This document shows positions 43,801 through 55,313 of a stretch of 64,000 nt of DNA, one piece after another. Position 1 is the first letter of the stretch. Each line of letters opens with the position of its first letter. This DNA comes from Pictodentalium vernedei (taxonomy: Eukaryota > Mollusca > Scaphopoda > Dentaliida > Dentaliidae): positions 178,822,927-178,886,926 of the forward strand of contig CM062295.1 in NCBI GenBank assembly GCA_031216915.1, read 5' to 3'. The translations under genes were made by a program, and so were the position numbers. The notes below the pieces were generated by a model, which was not told the DNA's origin, did no database searches, and worked only from the letters and a program-made list of their open reading frames with translations.

Positions 43801-45632
43801 CTCAAACAAACTTGAATCTCACCCCCTAAGGATGCTGCATACCAAATATCAAAACATTCTGACTGCTGGATCTGAAGAAGATTTTTAAAGAAAATTCCTC
43901 ATTTTGAACTAAGTTATAATTCGGGCTACCACATTGAGCCCAAATATGAACCCAGAGACTTGGCTTGAACAAACTTGAATCTCACCCCCCTAAGCATGGT
44001 GCATACCCAATATCAAAAGATTCTGCCTGCTGGATCTTGAAAAGAAGATTTTCAAAGAAATTTGCCTGAAATGCACTAAGTTCAAATTTGGGCTCCTATA
44101 CTGAGCCCAAAAATAAACCCAGGGGGCCGATTTGAACAAACTTGAATCAGATCTACCCCACAATGTTGCATACCAAATATCAAAAGATTCTGCCTGCTGA
44201 ATCTGGATAAGAAGATTTTTTAAGAAATTTGCCTGAAATGCACTAAGTTCGAATTCGGGCTTCTATAGTGAGCCCAAATATGAATCCAGGGGGCCGATTT
44301 GAACAAACTTGAATCAGATCCACCCCACAATGTTGCATACCAAATATCAAAAGATTCTGCCTGCTGGATCTGGAGAAGAAGATTTTTGAAGAAATTTGCA
44401 TGAAATGCACTAAGTTCGAATTCGAGCTTCTATAGTGAGCCCAAATATGAATCTAGGGAGCTGATTTGAACAAACTTGAATGAGATCCACCCCACAATGT
44501 TGTATACCAAATATCAAAAGATTCTGCCTGCTGGATCTAGAGAAGAAGATTTTTTAAGAAATTTGCCTGAAATGCACTATGTTCGAGATCGGGCTCCTAT
44601 ACTGAGCCCAAATATGAACCCAGAGGGCCGATTTGAACAAACTTGAATCAGATCCACCCTACAATGTTGCATACCAAATATCAAAAGATTCTGCCCGCTG
44701 GATCTGTAGAAGAAGATTTTTTAATGTTTTTCCCATTGCCAACAGTGTTAAAAAGTGCTGACTCAGCACTTTTTCAAAGTCCTGAAAAAAGTACCTTGTG
44801 ATCAAACCCATAGGGATTTTTTTTAACCATTCTATTCTACTGGATAAAAGTAAGCTTTATACAAAATAAGAATTCTCTGTGCCGTGTAGTTTTGGAGATA
44901 TGGCAGTTTTAAGGTTTTTCCTATTTTTAGCACCCGAGGTTCCCATGGGGCAATGAGAAAAAATTTTTTTGCATCAATCAACTACTTATGACCCATTATC
45001 ATCTCATATCAAATTTGGTTCAAATCGACCTCACGGTTCAGAAAATAGAAATTTTAGGAGTGGCCAAAATTTTTGCCCCTCCCATAACGAAGGCAAATAA
45101 TGCCCGACAAACTTCTCTTGAACAAACTTGATTCTACACCTCAAAAGGAAGCTGCATACCAACTATCAAGTCTCTGCTACTGCTGGTTCATGAGAAGAAG
45201 ATTTTCAAAGATTTTGGTGCCCCTTGGGGGCGTGGCCCCACCCAGGAGGAGGGACAACTTCATTTGAACAAATTTGAATTGACATTAGGTAATAAACATT
45301 TACCCAACATTTGAAAAATATTGGGCCAGTGGTTTCTTTGGAGAAGTTGGTTTTGTAAAGTTTACGCCGGACGACGATGGACGACAAACGACGGACGATG
45401 CACAGAAAGCGATTAGTAAAGCTCACCTTGAGCTTTGCTCAGGTGAGCTAAAAACCCAAATGCTCCTATATAACCGCTACTCATGTGAATTTTCACTGAA
45501 CTGTAGCCAGTGGCTTGGGAGAAAATGACCCAAACACCACCTTCACGATGTACGACAGACGACGGACGACAGACAACGGACAAAAAGTGATCAGAATAGC
45601 TCACCCTGACTTTCAGTCAGGTGAGCTAAAAA
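40845..45632 (+). mobile_element. HL-A element, split by another HL-A copy
   Basis: Starts CAAGAGGGCCTGAGGGCGCTCACCTG-like and ends TCAGTCAGGTGAGCTAAAAA. About ten body units of the 150-175-bp type, a short internal poly-C, the CAGTGCCGTG segment twice (41480 and 43100), and the same tail region as 5460-5620 after the nested copy. The nested copy sits between ATTTGAAGAA and CCCAAATGCTCC, which are adjacent in the 4993-5621 element. Without it, the length is about 2.8 kb. Confidence 0.75.
43461..45454 (+). mobile_element. nested HL-A element, 2.0 kb
   Basis: CAAGAGGCCCCAAGGGGCCTGA at the start, GCTCACCTGA soon after, and CTTTGCTCAGGTGAGCTAAAAA-type end. About eight units, in which GGGGGCCGATTTGAACAAAC and GCCTGAAATGCACTAAGTTC are typical, then CCGTGTAGTTTTGGAGATAT and a GACGACGATGGACG tail. 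C-run at 43628-43640. Confidence 0.78.
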
Positions 45633-46066
45633 CAACAGAAGTAACTCATTCTCCCCATGCTCTGTGTGGCAGGGGACAACTAATTTATGGCAACAGTGTA
45701 GTAGTCTGAGCCACTAAAACAAGATTCAATAAAAGTTCTGATTTGTTAATTGTATACTGACAATATGTTGATCTTTAGGAAAGACCCCAGAGATTGCTTT
45801 CTCTGTCATCTAAATGCATTTAATCCACAAGAGCAAAGATGTTAAAAGCACTGATTACTGTTGTGCATCATAAATTACATCAAGGGAATACAGAAGTAAA
45901 ATTTTAAATTACCATCACTGATTAGTTTAGCCAGGCAATAAACACCATCACCAAACAAAGCAATTTGGTTTGATAAAGGGAAATAACATAAATATAAAAT
46001 TTGTTAAAAAGAACAATTTGCAGTGAAAACATAAATCTAGTGATAAAATAGAAATTGAAGTCTCAC
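45633..46066. other. intron sequence, no recognised feature
   Basis: AT-rich; downstream side of the 24-nt exon. Nothing recognised. Confidence 0.5.
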
Positions 46067-46090
46067 CTGGTGAAATTGTTGCATTTGAGC
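46067..46090 (-). CDS. ZDHHC1/11-like microexon (24 nt)
   Basis: GCTCAAATGCAACAATTTCA plus four bases, between a strong acceptor (TTTATTTTTCAG) and donor (GTGAGA). It starts with two bases and ends with one base of split codons. In the shared frame it reads G-S-N-A-T-I-S-P. This would be in the lumenal loop between membrane spans three and four, and N-A-T is a possible N-glycosylation site. Phase agreement with both neighbouring exons is the main support. Confidence 0.65.
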
Positions 46091-46644
46091 CTGAAAAATA
46101 AAAATAAATATTTATTTATAGTTTCCTCTGTATTTGCTGTTAATAAATTGTTTAAACTGATCCAGAAAAATGATATATTGACCAGCCCACTTTTGTAGTC
46201 TAATGATCCTGAATGCAAACCAACCAGCCAAAAACTGGAAGTACTGCAGTCTAGATGTTAACCAGTGGACATACATGTAGGGCCCTACAAAATCTCAAAT
46301 TTCAGTTCAAATTGAATCTCAAATTGAATTGGGTAGAGAATATGGAATCGAATGTCTGAATCATTATCACCCAAATTGAACTGAATGATTGGGATGCTTT
46401 TTAACCCAATCGAATTAAATTACAATGCTTCAATGGGCCATACAAAACATCAGTTTCACTTAACACTCACCCTACCATATCACAGAAAGTTGCTTTGATG
46501 CTTTTGATTCATACCAATCTTGACGTTTTATATTAACTTTTTACAGAAAAATTTCAAATCCAACCAAATTAAAGCTGCTAGATGGACTAACCACATAGTC
46601 GACCCACCCACTGGGAAATCTGCCAGTGCACCAGTTCACCTGTC
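46091..46644. other. intron sequence, no recognised feature
   Basis: Contains a short internal duplication of ATCTCAAATT-type words near 46290-46330; otherwise nothing recognised. Confidence 0.5.
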
Positions 46645-47140
46645 ACTGAGCAGTGTGGTTCTAACATTTTATCTGAGCAGTGTGGGTCTAACACTTTATC
46701 TGAGTAGTGTTGTTCTAACACTTTATCTGAATTTAACAAAAGAATGTGTATGCCTGCCGTGCCTGTAGTTGGCTGATATCGTCACCGGCTCAGTTTGCAC
46801 CCTGGTTGGCTTCCTGCTTTTTCTCTTCATACATATTATTCTTCAACATCTCTGACTTTAATGAGCATAGTTTAAACAACATATATGCAACTCTTTTACT
46901 ATTATTGATCCCGTTATATTGTAATATTGTAAATGTTGTATGTGGAAACGACCTTGTATAAGCTTTTTAGCTTTCTGTCAGATCCACCATCTACTATGTT
47001 CTATAATTTATATTATTTTGAAATATTTTGAATAAATATTGGTTAAACTAACACTTTATCTGAGTAGTGTGGTTCTGACACTTTATCTGAATAGTGTGAT
47101 TCTAACACTTTATCTGAGTAGTGTGGTTCTAACACTTTAT
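46645..47140 (+). repeat. 27-bp minisatellite, split by a retro-insertion
   Basis: Units TGAGTAGTGTGGTTCTAACA(CTTTATC) occur about three times at 46645-46730 and four times at 47048-47140. The intervening 317 bp are a separate insertion. Confidence 0.85.
46731..47047 (+). mobile_element. retro-inserted 3'-end fragment inside the minisatellite
   Basis: A stretch with GTAATATTGTAAATGTTGTA and an end TTGAATAAATATTGG, with a polyadenylation signal close to its 3' edge. The 16 bases ctaacactttatctga are present on both sides (46715-46730, 47048-47063). They could be a target duplication but are also one minisatellite unit. Probably a 5'-truncated LINE or a processed transcript end. Confidence 0.5.
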
Positions 47141-47439
47141 ACTGTGAGCCAAATACAGAATTGCAATCAAGGGGATCACTAATGAAGGTTCTGAATCCCT
47201 GCTGGCACTCTCCCATAAACTGTAACAAGGCAAAGATGCACAAAGAAATTTTTAGGACCAAAAATAATTTAGCAGTCTACCAGTTAATTGAATAAAATGT
47301 TGCATCACGTCTACTGCAGGTATTGTAAATTGTATAACCCAAAAATGAATATCAAAGAAGTCTTGAGTTTTCAAATCCTAATTCTAATATTCCTACTACA
47401 TCTGCCTGTCCCAACTAGGGACCAAGAATACACCCCGCG
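47141..47439. other. no recognised feature
   Basis: Intron-like sequence between the minisatellite and the next array. Confidence 0.4.
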
Positions 47440-48306
47440 ACACTTTCTGATAGTGGGCAACAATAATACCAAGTATCATTAATATCCTTCAAGGCCATCA
47501 AAAGTTCTGAGCTGAATACAACTTGTCATACACCTTGTTTGTCTGTTATAGTTGGTTTTGGATGTGGGGGTATGTAAACTTGAACTAAGTTTGTGACCTT
47601 GTAGACAGGCCTTACAACCAACCTTATTCGCGACATATCCTCTAGTGGTGTGCAACATTAATACCCAGTATTATTAATATCCTTCAGGGCTATCAAACGT
47701 TTTGAGCCGGACACGACTTGAAAAATATTTGGATATGGGTATGTGAACTTGAACTAAGTCTGTGACCTTCACCTTGTAGATAGACAATCCAAATTTATTT
47801 ATGACACACTGCCTGGTGTTGGGCAACATTAATACTAAGTATCATTAATATCCTTCAGGGCTATCAAAAGTTCTGAGCCAGACACAACTTGTGTATATTT
47901 GGATATGGGTATGTGAACTTGAACTAAGTCTGTGACCTTGACCTTGTAGACAGGCATTACAAGCCGATTCGTGTGAGGGTGTGAGCAACATTAATACCAA
48001 GTATCATTAATATCCTTCAAGATCATGAAAAGTTCTGAGCCGGACATGACTTGTGTATATTTGGATATAGGTATGTGAACTTGAACTGAGTCTGTGACCT
48101 TGACCTTGTAGACAGGCATTCCAACCTTATTTGTGATGCACCCTCTGGTGGTGGGCAACATTAATACCAAGTATCATTAATATCCTTCAAGGCCATCAAA
48201 AGTTCTGAACCAGACACGATTTTGCAGACAGACGGTCGGACAGATGGACAGACAGACAAAATGATTCTTATATACCCCCCTGAACTTGTTTTGCAGGGGG
48301 TATAAA
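47440..48306 (+). mobile_element. tandem-array element with TACCCCC hairpin end
   Basis: Five units of about 165 bp (GGGCAACATTAATACCAAGT, ATCATTAATATCCTTCAAGG, GTCTGTGACCTTGACCTTG), then CAGACAGACGGTCGGACAGA and a terminal stem ATACCCCCCTG / CAGGGGGTAT at about 48277-48304. Related tails are at 40602-40835 and 55560-55680. Confidence 0.75.
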
Positions 48307-48432
48307 TATAGCACCTGTTAAAACTAACCAATTAAAAACTGGAAAAGACGTGAATATGTAACATATGATTACATGATTTGATTCGGGAAGTCCTGCTTGC
48401 AGTACAAATACTGAAGTGTCAGTTTTCTGGCT

Positions 48433-48678
48433 TTAACCCTTTACCCAACACAGATATAAAATTTATGAGTTTAAATATTATTTTTTTCAAATTTTTCCAA
48501 AAATTTAAACAAAACCATATCATGTAACTCCTCACTGGAACGAGCTTGATGAGGTCGTTCCAATGAGAGGGTCATATGATATGGTTTGGGAGAAATTTTA
48601 TGAAAATAATTTGTTTTTTACTGCTGAATTTGCATATTACGCATACAGATGCTGTCGATTTGTTAGATAAAGGGTTAA
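48433..48678. mobile_element. T1 hairpin MITE
   Basis: TTAACCCTTTACCCAACACAG to GTTAGATAAAGGGTTAA. The stem is partly decayed (GAACGAGCTTGATGAGGTCG). Confidence 0.8.
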
Positions 48679-49137
48679 CAGGTGGGTGCTAAATTATATT
48701 TCAAAGGTGATATTGTAATATGAGTATGTTTATTCAAAGTTATGCCACCAGAAAGGGGTTCCCAAGTTCATCAAGATTTTATTTATAAATAATTGTTTTG
48801 TTATAATGTACTGAAGATTGGCTTTAGGCAACTTTATGTAGAATTTTTTACTGCTGCTGAAAAAACAACACTAATGCATAGTGTAAAGCCACTAAAGTGG
48901 CTGTTGGCACTATTCAAGAGCCATAATTGCAGCTTCTAGCACTCAGCCCCTTTACCCTTTGAACACTGGAATCCTGATAGAATCGTCCATCCCAGTTCAA
49001 TGTCATCAATTGGAAGAGTCCATATTCATTATTTGGGTGTAGAACAATAAAGATTTTCAACATGCAGCCCTTGGGCTGCATGTTGAGAATAATTACTGGT
49101 CTACCATACAAATTCACAGAGAATGTATCGATTAAAT
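48679..49137. other. intron sequence with one hairpin
   Basis: A perfect hairpin TCAACATGCAGCCC / GGGCTGCATGTTGA at 49056-49086. Otherwise nothing recognised. Confidence 0.5.
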
Positions 49138-51534
49138 GAAAGTGTCAATGACACTGTAACTCAACTTGTTAAGACATGTGCATGTATAGTATGTGACCTG
49201 ATAACAAAGGTACATATAAAGTATCGTAACGGTCTGTACATAAATACTGACCGAAGCCTGTAACAAACATATAGGTAAAGTATTGTAAAGGTGGGTGACA
49301 GTCAAATGCTAAACTAGAAAAGAAATCTTTGAGTCCCAGAGTGGGTCTGACTGAACCCCAAAATATTTGTTCTCATAGCACAGTGATAACAAAGGCACCC
49401 CAAAACACACTCGTTCCTGTCCCAAGGTGAAAACAAAGGTACCCAAGAAGTTTCGTGAAGATCAGTTCATAAATACGAACTGTATAGAAGTTGTGACAAA
49501 AAACTGATTGGACCCAATTTCGGTACAAAATGGCCACAGGCAGCTATCTTGAATTTTGGACCGCACCCAGAAACACTCGTTCTCGTCCCAAGATGATAAC
49601 AAAGGTACCCAAGAAGTTTTGTGAATATTGGTTGATAAATACAGCCTCTAGCCCGAGCCGTATTGACATGAGCACTTACAGTGTATAAGCAGCACTGAAT
49701 AAATCAAAGTTTATCTAATTTGCATAATTTCTGCATGGGAAAAAAAACTGTACTATATGTGATGTATTCCATGTTACTAAACATTCATACCAAAATTTAT
49801 TCAAATCAGAACTTTCATACACAAGTTCTGTACAAAAGACTGATTGCACTAATTTTGGTACAAAATGGCTGCTGGTGGCCATCTTGAATTTTGGACCACA
49901 CCCAAAAACACTCGTTCTCATCCCACGGTGATAACAAAGGCACCCAAGAAGTTTTGTAAAGATTGGTTCATAAATACGGCCTCTAGCCTGAGCTGTATAG
50001 AAGTTGTGTACAAACAAGAGGCCCCACGGGGCCTGAAGTGCTCATCTTGAACGGAACACAATTTAAACAGAGTCCAAGAATGAGTCTACATTAAGCAAGC
50101 CATCTCCATAGGCTACACTGTCAATCCTTGAGTCCCTCAGGAGTGACAAACATAATCTGGGCATCATGCCTTTTCTTCAGTTGATCATAAAGTAAAATGT
50201 AGAGCTCCCCTATGAAGCCCTTTGATACAACCTATGTGGATTAATCTTAGTTACACACCTCTAGAGGGTACTGAATACAAAATTTTTAATTCTTCAGCAA
50301 AATGGCCAATTCCGGCTCCCATAGAGAGCCCAAATATTAACCCAGGCTCTTGATTTGAACACAGTTGAATCTGACTTCCCTAGAGATGCTGTGTACCGAA
50401 TATGAAAGCATTCTGACTGTTGGATCTGAAGAAGAGAAATTGTAAAGAAATTTCTTCGAATTGCACTAAGTTCAAATCTGGGCTACTATAGCGAGCCCAA
50501 ATATTAACCTATGGATCCGATTTGAACAAACTTGAATCTGACCCCCCTAGAGATGTTTTATACCAAATGTGAAAGCATTCTGATGAGTGGATCTGAAGAA
50601 GATTTTTGAAGAAATTCCCTCAAATTGTACTAAGTTAAATTTCATGTTCCCATATGGAGCCCAAATATTAACCTAGGCACTCGAATTGAACAACCTGGAA
50701 TCTGACTCCCCTAGAGATGTTGCATACCAAATATGAAAGCATTCCGACTGATGGATCTGAAGAAGAAGATTTTTAAAGAAATTTCCTCATATTGCACTAA
50801 GTAAACATTTGGGCTACCATAGTGAGCCCAAATATACACCTAGGGATCTGATTTGAACAAACTTGAATCTGACCCTTTTAGAGATGTTGCATACCAAATA
50901 TCAAAGCATTCTGACTGGTCGATCTGAAGAAGAAGATTTTTTTAAATTACCCTCCATATTGAACAAAGATAAAATTTGGGCTTTCGTAGGAAGCCCAAAT
51001 ATTAACCTAGGGACTTGGTTTGAACAATCTTGAATCTGACCCTCATAACAATGATGTATACCAAACATTAAACGATTCTGACTGGTGGTTCTGTAGAAGA
51101 AAATTTTTAAAGAATATTCCCCATATTACCCTATATTAAAAATTTGGGCTCCTGTAGAGAGCCCAAATATGAACCAATGAGCTTTATTTCAACAAAGTTT
51201 TATCTGACCCCCCCCCCCCCCCCCCACCCCCCTCCCCCCTCCTATGAATGCTGTATACCAAAGATTCTGATGATTGGTTCTGGAGAAAAGATTTTTAAAA
51301 ATTTTTGCAAATATGCTGACTCAGCATTTTTTCGATGCCCATTACAGAACACCCTAACATAACCAATGGCAATTTTTTTTACCATTCAATTCTACTGGTC
51401 CTAAGGATACTTCATACCATATAACAGCTCTCTGTTCCGTGTGGTTTGGGAAATATGGGCGTTTGAAAATATTTCTATTTTTAGCTCCCAGAGTTCCCAT
51501 GGGGATGCGGGAATCACCAAAGTTGGGCTAAAAA
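49138..51534 (+). mobile_element. HL-B Helentron-like element, split by an HL-A element
   Basis: Starts GAAAGTGTCAATGACACTG and CTCAACTTG; ends ACCAAAGTTGGGCTAAAAA. The first 870 bp match 58641-59545 at roughly 95 percent or better. An HL-A element begins at 50015 in the middle of TGTACAAA, and the HL-B end reappears only at about 51510. Confidence 0.7.
50015..51510 (+). mobile_element. HL-A element without its 3' end
   Basis: Starts CAAGAGGCCCCACGGGGCCTGA (hairpin). About six units of 160-175 bp (GAGCCCAAATATTAACC, GATGTTGCATACCAAATATG), a poly-C at 51210-51239 and the CCGTGTGGTTTGGGAAATAT segment. The usual tail and GTGAGCTAAAAA end are missing. Confidence 0.7.
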
Positions 51535-51654
51535 TTCAGTTTCTATCACGATCCTAGAATGGAAAACAGCTTCTCGGGGTTTAAAAGGTTAACAGAAAAT
51601 GTTCATACAATAATTACCAGTATTTCTCAAATCTAACACCGCTCAAATAGTTAA

Positions 51655-51885
51655 ATGTTATATTTATTTATTGGTGCTTGTCACTTACAGCATCTATGGC
51701 CCTAACATGACCACATCATAAGTATAAAGACAAGTTGAACCAATCATTTATGCCAATACTGCACAGTTTAGAGGACTTCCACAAGGCAATGGGTACCATA
51801 TGCTACTTTATTCTTAAGGGAGAAGTTGTTAACCACCATTAGAAAGCACTGCTCTATTTCCCGTGGTTCCCATGAGGAGAAAGTT
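51655..51885 (-). mobile_element. S1-type SINE, diverged
   Basis: Minus-strand copy with tail CACCAATAAATAAAT and head CATGGGAACCACGGG. Same subfamily as 9629 and 57945. No exact target duplication. Confidence 0.6.
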
Positions 51886-51921
51886 ATTTTGTTTAAAAAC
51901 AGGAACACATGAAATATTTTC

Positions 51922-53214
51922 GGGTCCTACTAATTACCGACCCAAACCATCCAAAACAGTCCAAAACCATCCAAAACCGACCAAAAGTGCTAATTACCGA
52001 CCAAAATACCGACCAAAACCCAATGAGTACCGACCAAAAAAATTAAATGAGTACCGACCAAAAAAATACGATTTTTTAGAATCTCAAAGGCTTTTAAGAG
52101 GTTATTTGTGGTGGCAGACACAGGTGCTCGGCACAAGCTGAGAACTGTAAAAAGAGAGAAGTTGGGCCCAAACACTACAGGTGCATGGGCGTACGTGTCA
52201 AAGTTTTTAAAGTGATTTTCCCTGACTCGGAACTTCAGAAGAGGTAGGATGGAGGCGGGGAGTGGGGGGGGGGGGGGGGTTCTAAGCTTGAGAAATCGGA
52301 GGAATAACAGAACTTGGCCCCAAGATGAGGTCGACCCCACCCCATAGCGATTTAGGAGAAGTCGGCCCACGAGAGAAGTTGGGGCCAAAAACTACAGGTA
52401 CACGGGTGTACGGGTCAAAGTTTTTAGAGGGATTTTTTTAGGGGGAATTAGCTCCAACCAACAATGGAGGAATCACAATAAAAAATAAACAACGCTAAAA
52501 ATTAACTGATTTTATTACACATGTACATGGACAACAAGCTGAAGTTACATTCTTGTAGTGCTTTCCAGTAAATTATTGCCAACAAATATCAGAAAAAAAT
52601 TCTAACATTCCACCTACTATTGCCAACAAAGCTTGAAATTATTTTGAAACTATTTACTGGAAAACATCTTGCGATGTTTTCCAGTAAATTGTTGCAAAAT
52701 AATATGAAAAAAAATCCCAGAACATTCGACCTATACCGTTTAGCTGGAATACTGGAATACATCTTAACAAAAACACATTTTTAAGATACATGTACATAGC
52801 ACAGTGGCACAATAGCACATTCGAAATAGCACAATAATACAAAACAAAAACGTTTTTTTCGTTTTCCAACAGAACTTGGCCCCAAGACAAAGTCGACCCC
52901 CCATAACAATTTGAGAAAAGTCGGCTCACGAGAGAAGTTGGGCCCCAGAACTTAAGGAGTGCAGGTGCACAGGCCAGTCAGTGCGGATATACTTCAGTCA
53001 AACGTAAACCAAGCAACAGTACACGCCATACATACTGAATGAAACCTCTTTCGCCGACAAAATACAATGATATTGCGGCACATTATTATTTTTTTTGGTC
53101 GGTACTCATTTAATTTTTTTGGTTGGTACTCATTGGGTTTTGGTCGGTATTTTGGTCGGTAATTAGCACTTTTGGTTGGTTTTGGACGGTTTTGGTCAGT
53201 AATTAGTAGGACCG
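51922..53214. mobile_element. DNA element with long satellite-like inverted ends and 8-bp target duplication
   Basis: Terminal inverted repeats of about 140 bp (51922-52070, 53087-53214) begin GGGTCCTACTAATTACCGAC and consist of ACCGACCAAAA-type units. Flanked by atattttc at 51914-51921 and 53215-53222. The inside holds two direct repeats (CAGAACTTGGCCCCAAGA, GAGAAGTTGGG...CAGGTGCACGG) and a G-run at 52265-52279, but no transposase frame. Long inverted ends with an 8- or 9-bp duplication fit Mutator-like elements best. Confidence 0.65.
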
Positions 53215-53479
53215 ATATTTTCAAGGTTTTCCAATTCTGGAAAAACTCTATAGGCAGCAGAGACAAAAAAAATCCACATATCAGAAAAGTAAAATCAACA
53301 AAGCTGTTTTATCACATGATGGCCACTTATTTGCCATGTTATATTTTGGAAAACACAATATGTGTAATATCACAGTGTGCTATTTACGCAAGGTGCTCGA
53401 GCACTAAATGCAGGCCTTAAAATTTATCAGATTTGCAAGAATAAGTTTTGATTCTCACAAACTCATGCTGCAAGAATTT

Positions 53480-53690
53480 TCATTTCAAAAATATTTTAGA
53501 ATTTGAGAGTATTGTTATACAGTTAGTTGTCAGTGCTACCAGTAATATTCCATAGAAAACAACAAACCCCAACCTTGAAACACCAACTTTCCACTGGCGT
53601 ATATGATGCACCAAACCTCTGGCCCCAGAAATGAAATGATTTGATCTCCATTCTCCATCATGTGTCACATAACTGGTTCTAAGTTCATTT
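53480..53690 (-). other. unassigned minus-strand frame of about 62 codons
   Basis: Reads H-D-G-E-W-R-S-N-H-F and then G-L-V-H-H-I-R-Q-W-K-V-G, ending in a hydrophobic stretch (F-V-V-F-Y-G-I-L-L-V-A-L). It is on the strand of the ZDHHC-like gene and could be an exon of a membrane protein, but it has no clear splice sites and is not needed by the in-frame exon chain. Confidence 0.25.
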
Positions 53691-53860
53691 GTTTAGTCAC
53701 AGTCTGTTTGCAATCACCCCATCTTCCAGGGGGTGGAAGGTAGACAACCAATCTGGCTATGCCACTTCCCACGGTATAATACTTATTACATTTGTGCAAT
53801 ATGTTTATTTGTAACCATTTTACATGTATATGTACCGTGAATAAAGAATCTGAACCCCAT
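53691..53860 (+). mobile_element. retro-inserted 3' end with AATAAA
   Basis: ACATGTATATGTACCGTGAATAAAG is typical of LINE 3' ends. The 5' part is absent and no target duplication is seen. A resemblance to the end of 46731-47047 (AATATTGTAAATG..GAATAAA) is weak. Confidence 0.4.
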
Positions 53861-54944
53861 ATTTATATCTTTACTACAGTTTACCCCTTAATTGGTAGAG
53901 TGCTAAATTATTTTTGGATGTCAAATTTTGTTCACATGTCGTTGTCTTGCTAAAATTTATGGGAGTACCTAGAGGCACTCTTCCATAAGTTGTAGCAAAG
54001 TGAATCCTTAGACACTAAATAATTTCACTTGAAAGATAATATACATCACAAGCACAGAATATGAGGTATTTGAGTAATGGTATCTGCGCTTCAGAATAAA
54101 GACCACATATGGGCTTCCAGTACTCTTCCAGTTTAGGGTTTAATTCCACGTTTGATGAGTTTTTATGTCTTGCATGTATAACGCATTCCAAAATGCAGGC
54201 TTACAACTGTCTTGCTGATCAAAGTTAACTTGAAAGTGGCTTCTAGTGAAGTCTTGGCAGCCTATATAGGAAGCCAAGACTTTGATAGACACCTTGTTGA
54301 GTCAATATGTTGTTACCTTACTATGAGGGAGCAAAAATTGAGAATTTGTCAGGCCTTTCAGGACACTTTCTGGATTTATGAGAGGACTGAAATAACCATT
54401 TTTACGAGAATCAAAGTTGATTTTCCTTGTTTTCCTTGCAAGAATCATTTTTGAGAATCGATTTTGTTTCTTGCATGAATGTTCAGCCCTGATATTGTTT
54501 ACTCTCTCATTTCAATTTGAATTTGATCCACATTCACTGTTTACACGACTGTGTGATAAAAAGAATCCATAACTTGCCTTATTTTATATGGAAATTATCA
54601 ACCACATCCACTAAATTTCATTTTAGCCTCTGTTCAAATCAAAATTTAATTTTCTTTACTGATATCTGAACTGCTTAATATGATTGGTCAATCGAGTTTT
54701 TCACAACTTGATATTTTTGTTTTTTTCTTGCCTTTTTGTCAAAAAAATTGTGGGCATACCCAATGGTTCGATTAAACTGTAATTACTGCAGGTAGGCTGT
54801 TAAGTCATTAAAAAGCATACAATTGTGACATCAAAACCATAATTTGTAATTGTCCATTGAAATGTGTGTTAGTATTGAAACTGAGCAAGGCTACATTTAT
54901 TATAATGCTGATTAATTAATTTACAAATCAGTATTAAGGCCACA
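53861..54944. other. intron sequence with one T4-like stem
   Basis: At 54250-54290 the stem GTCTTGGCAGCC / GGAAGCCAAGAC recalls T4, but the flanks fit poorly. Nothing else recognised. Confidence 0.4.
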
Positions 54945-55313
54945 CAAAGTCGATCTCTGTTTCTCAGGCCATATTTTTGTAAAACTGCAAGTGGGCGGAC
55001 ATTTTTTTATTTTATTTTTGTTATTATTTCTTTGCCATCAAAAGTTCATGTTCTTGGTTTGTTTTACGTTTTAGGCCTCATAATCTATAGAATAGCATGG
55101 TGGTGGTGTATTTTGTCCCTTGAGTGCAAGAAGGCTTTGCAATTCTAAAGCTTGCTCTCAAGGGACAAATTTATCAATTTTATTAACTTGGGTAAAAGAT
55201 CAGATATAAACCATTTTTTAGTTTGCATTGTTCATAAAAATAGAGCATGAGGCAGCCAAAAAGTCCATGTAGTAGGGCCTGAGAAACAGATTTTTTAATT
55301 TTTAGGTCTAATA
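54945..55313. mobile_element. R1 hairpin element, inverted copy
   Basis: Reverse-complement match to 40247-40600: CTGTTTCTCAGGCC at both ends, TTTGCCATCAAAAGTTCATG, GAAGGCTTTGCAATTC stem and CTTGGGTAAAAGATCAGA. Confidence 0.6.
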
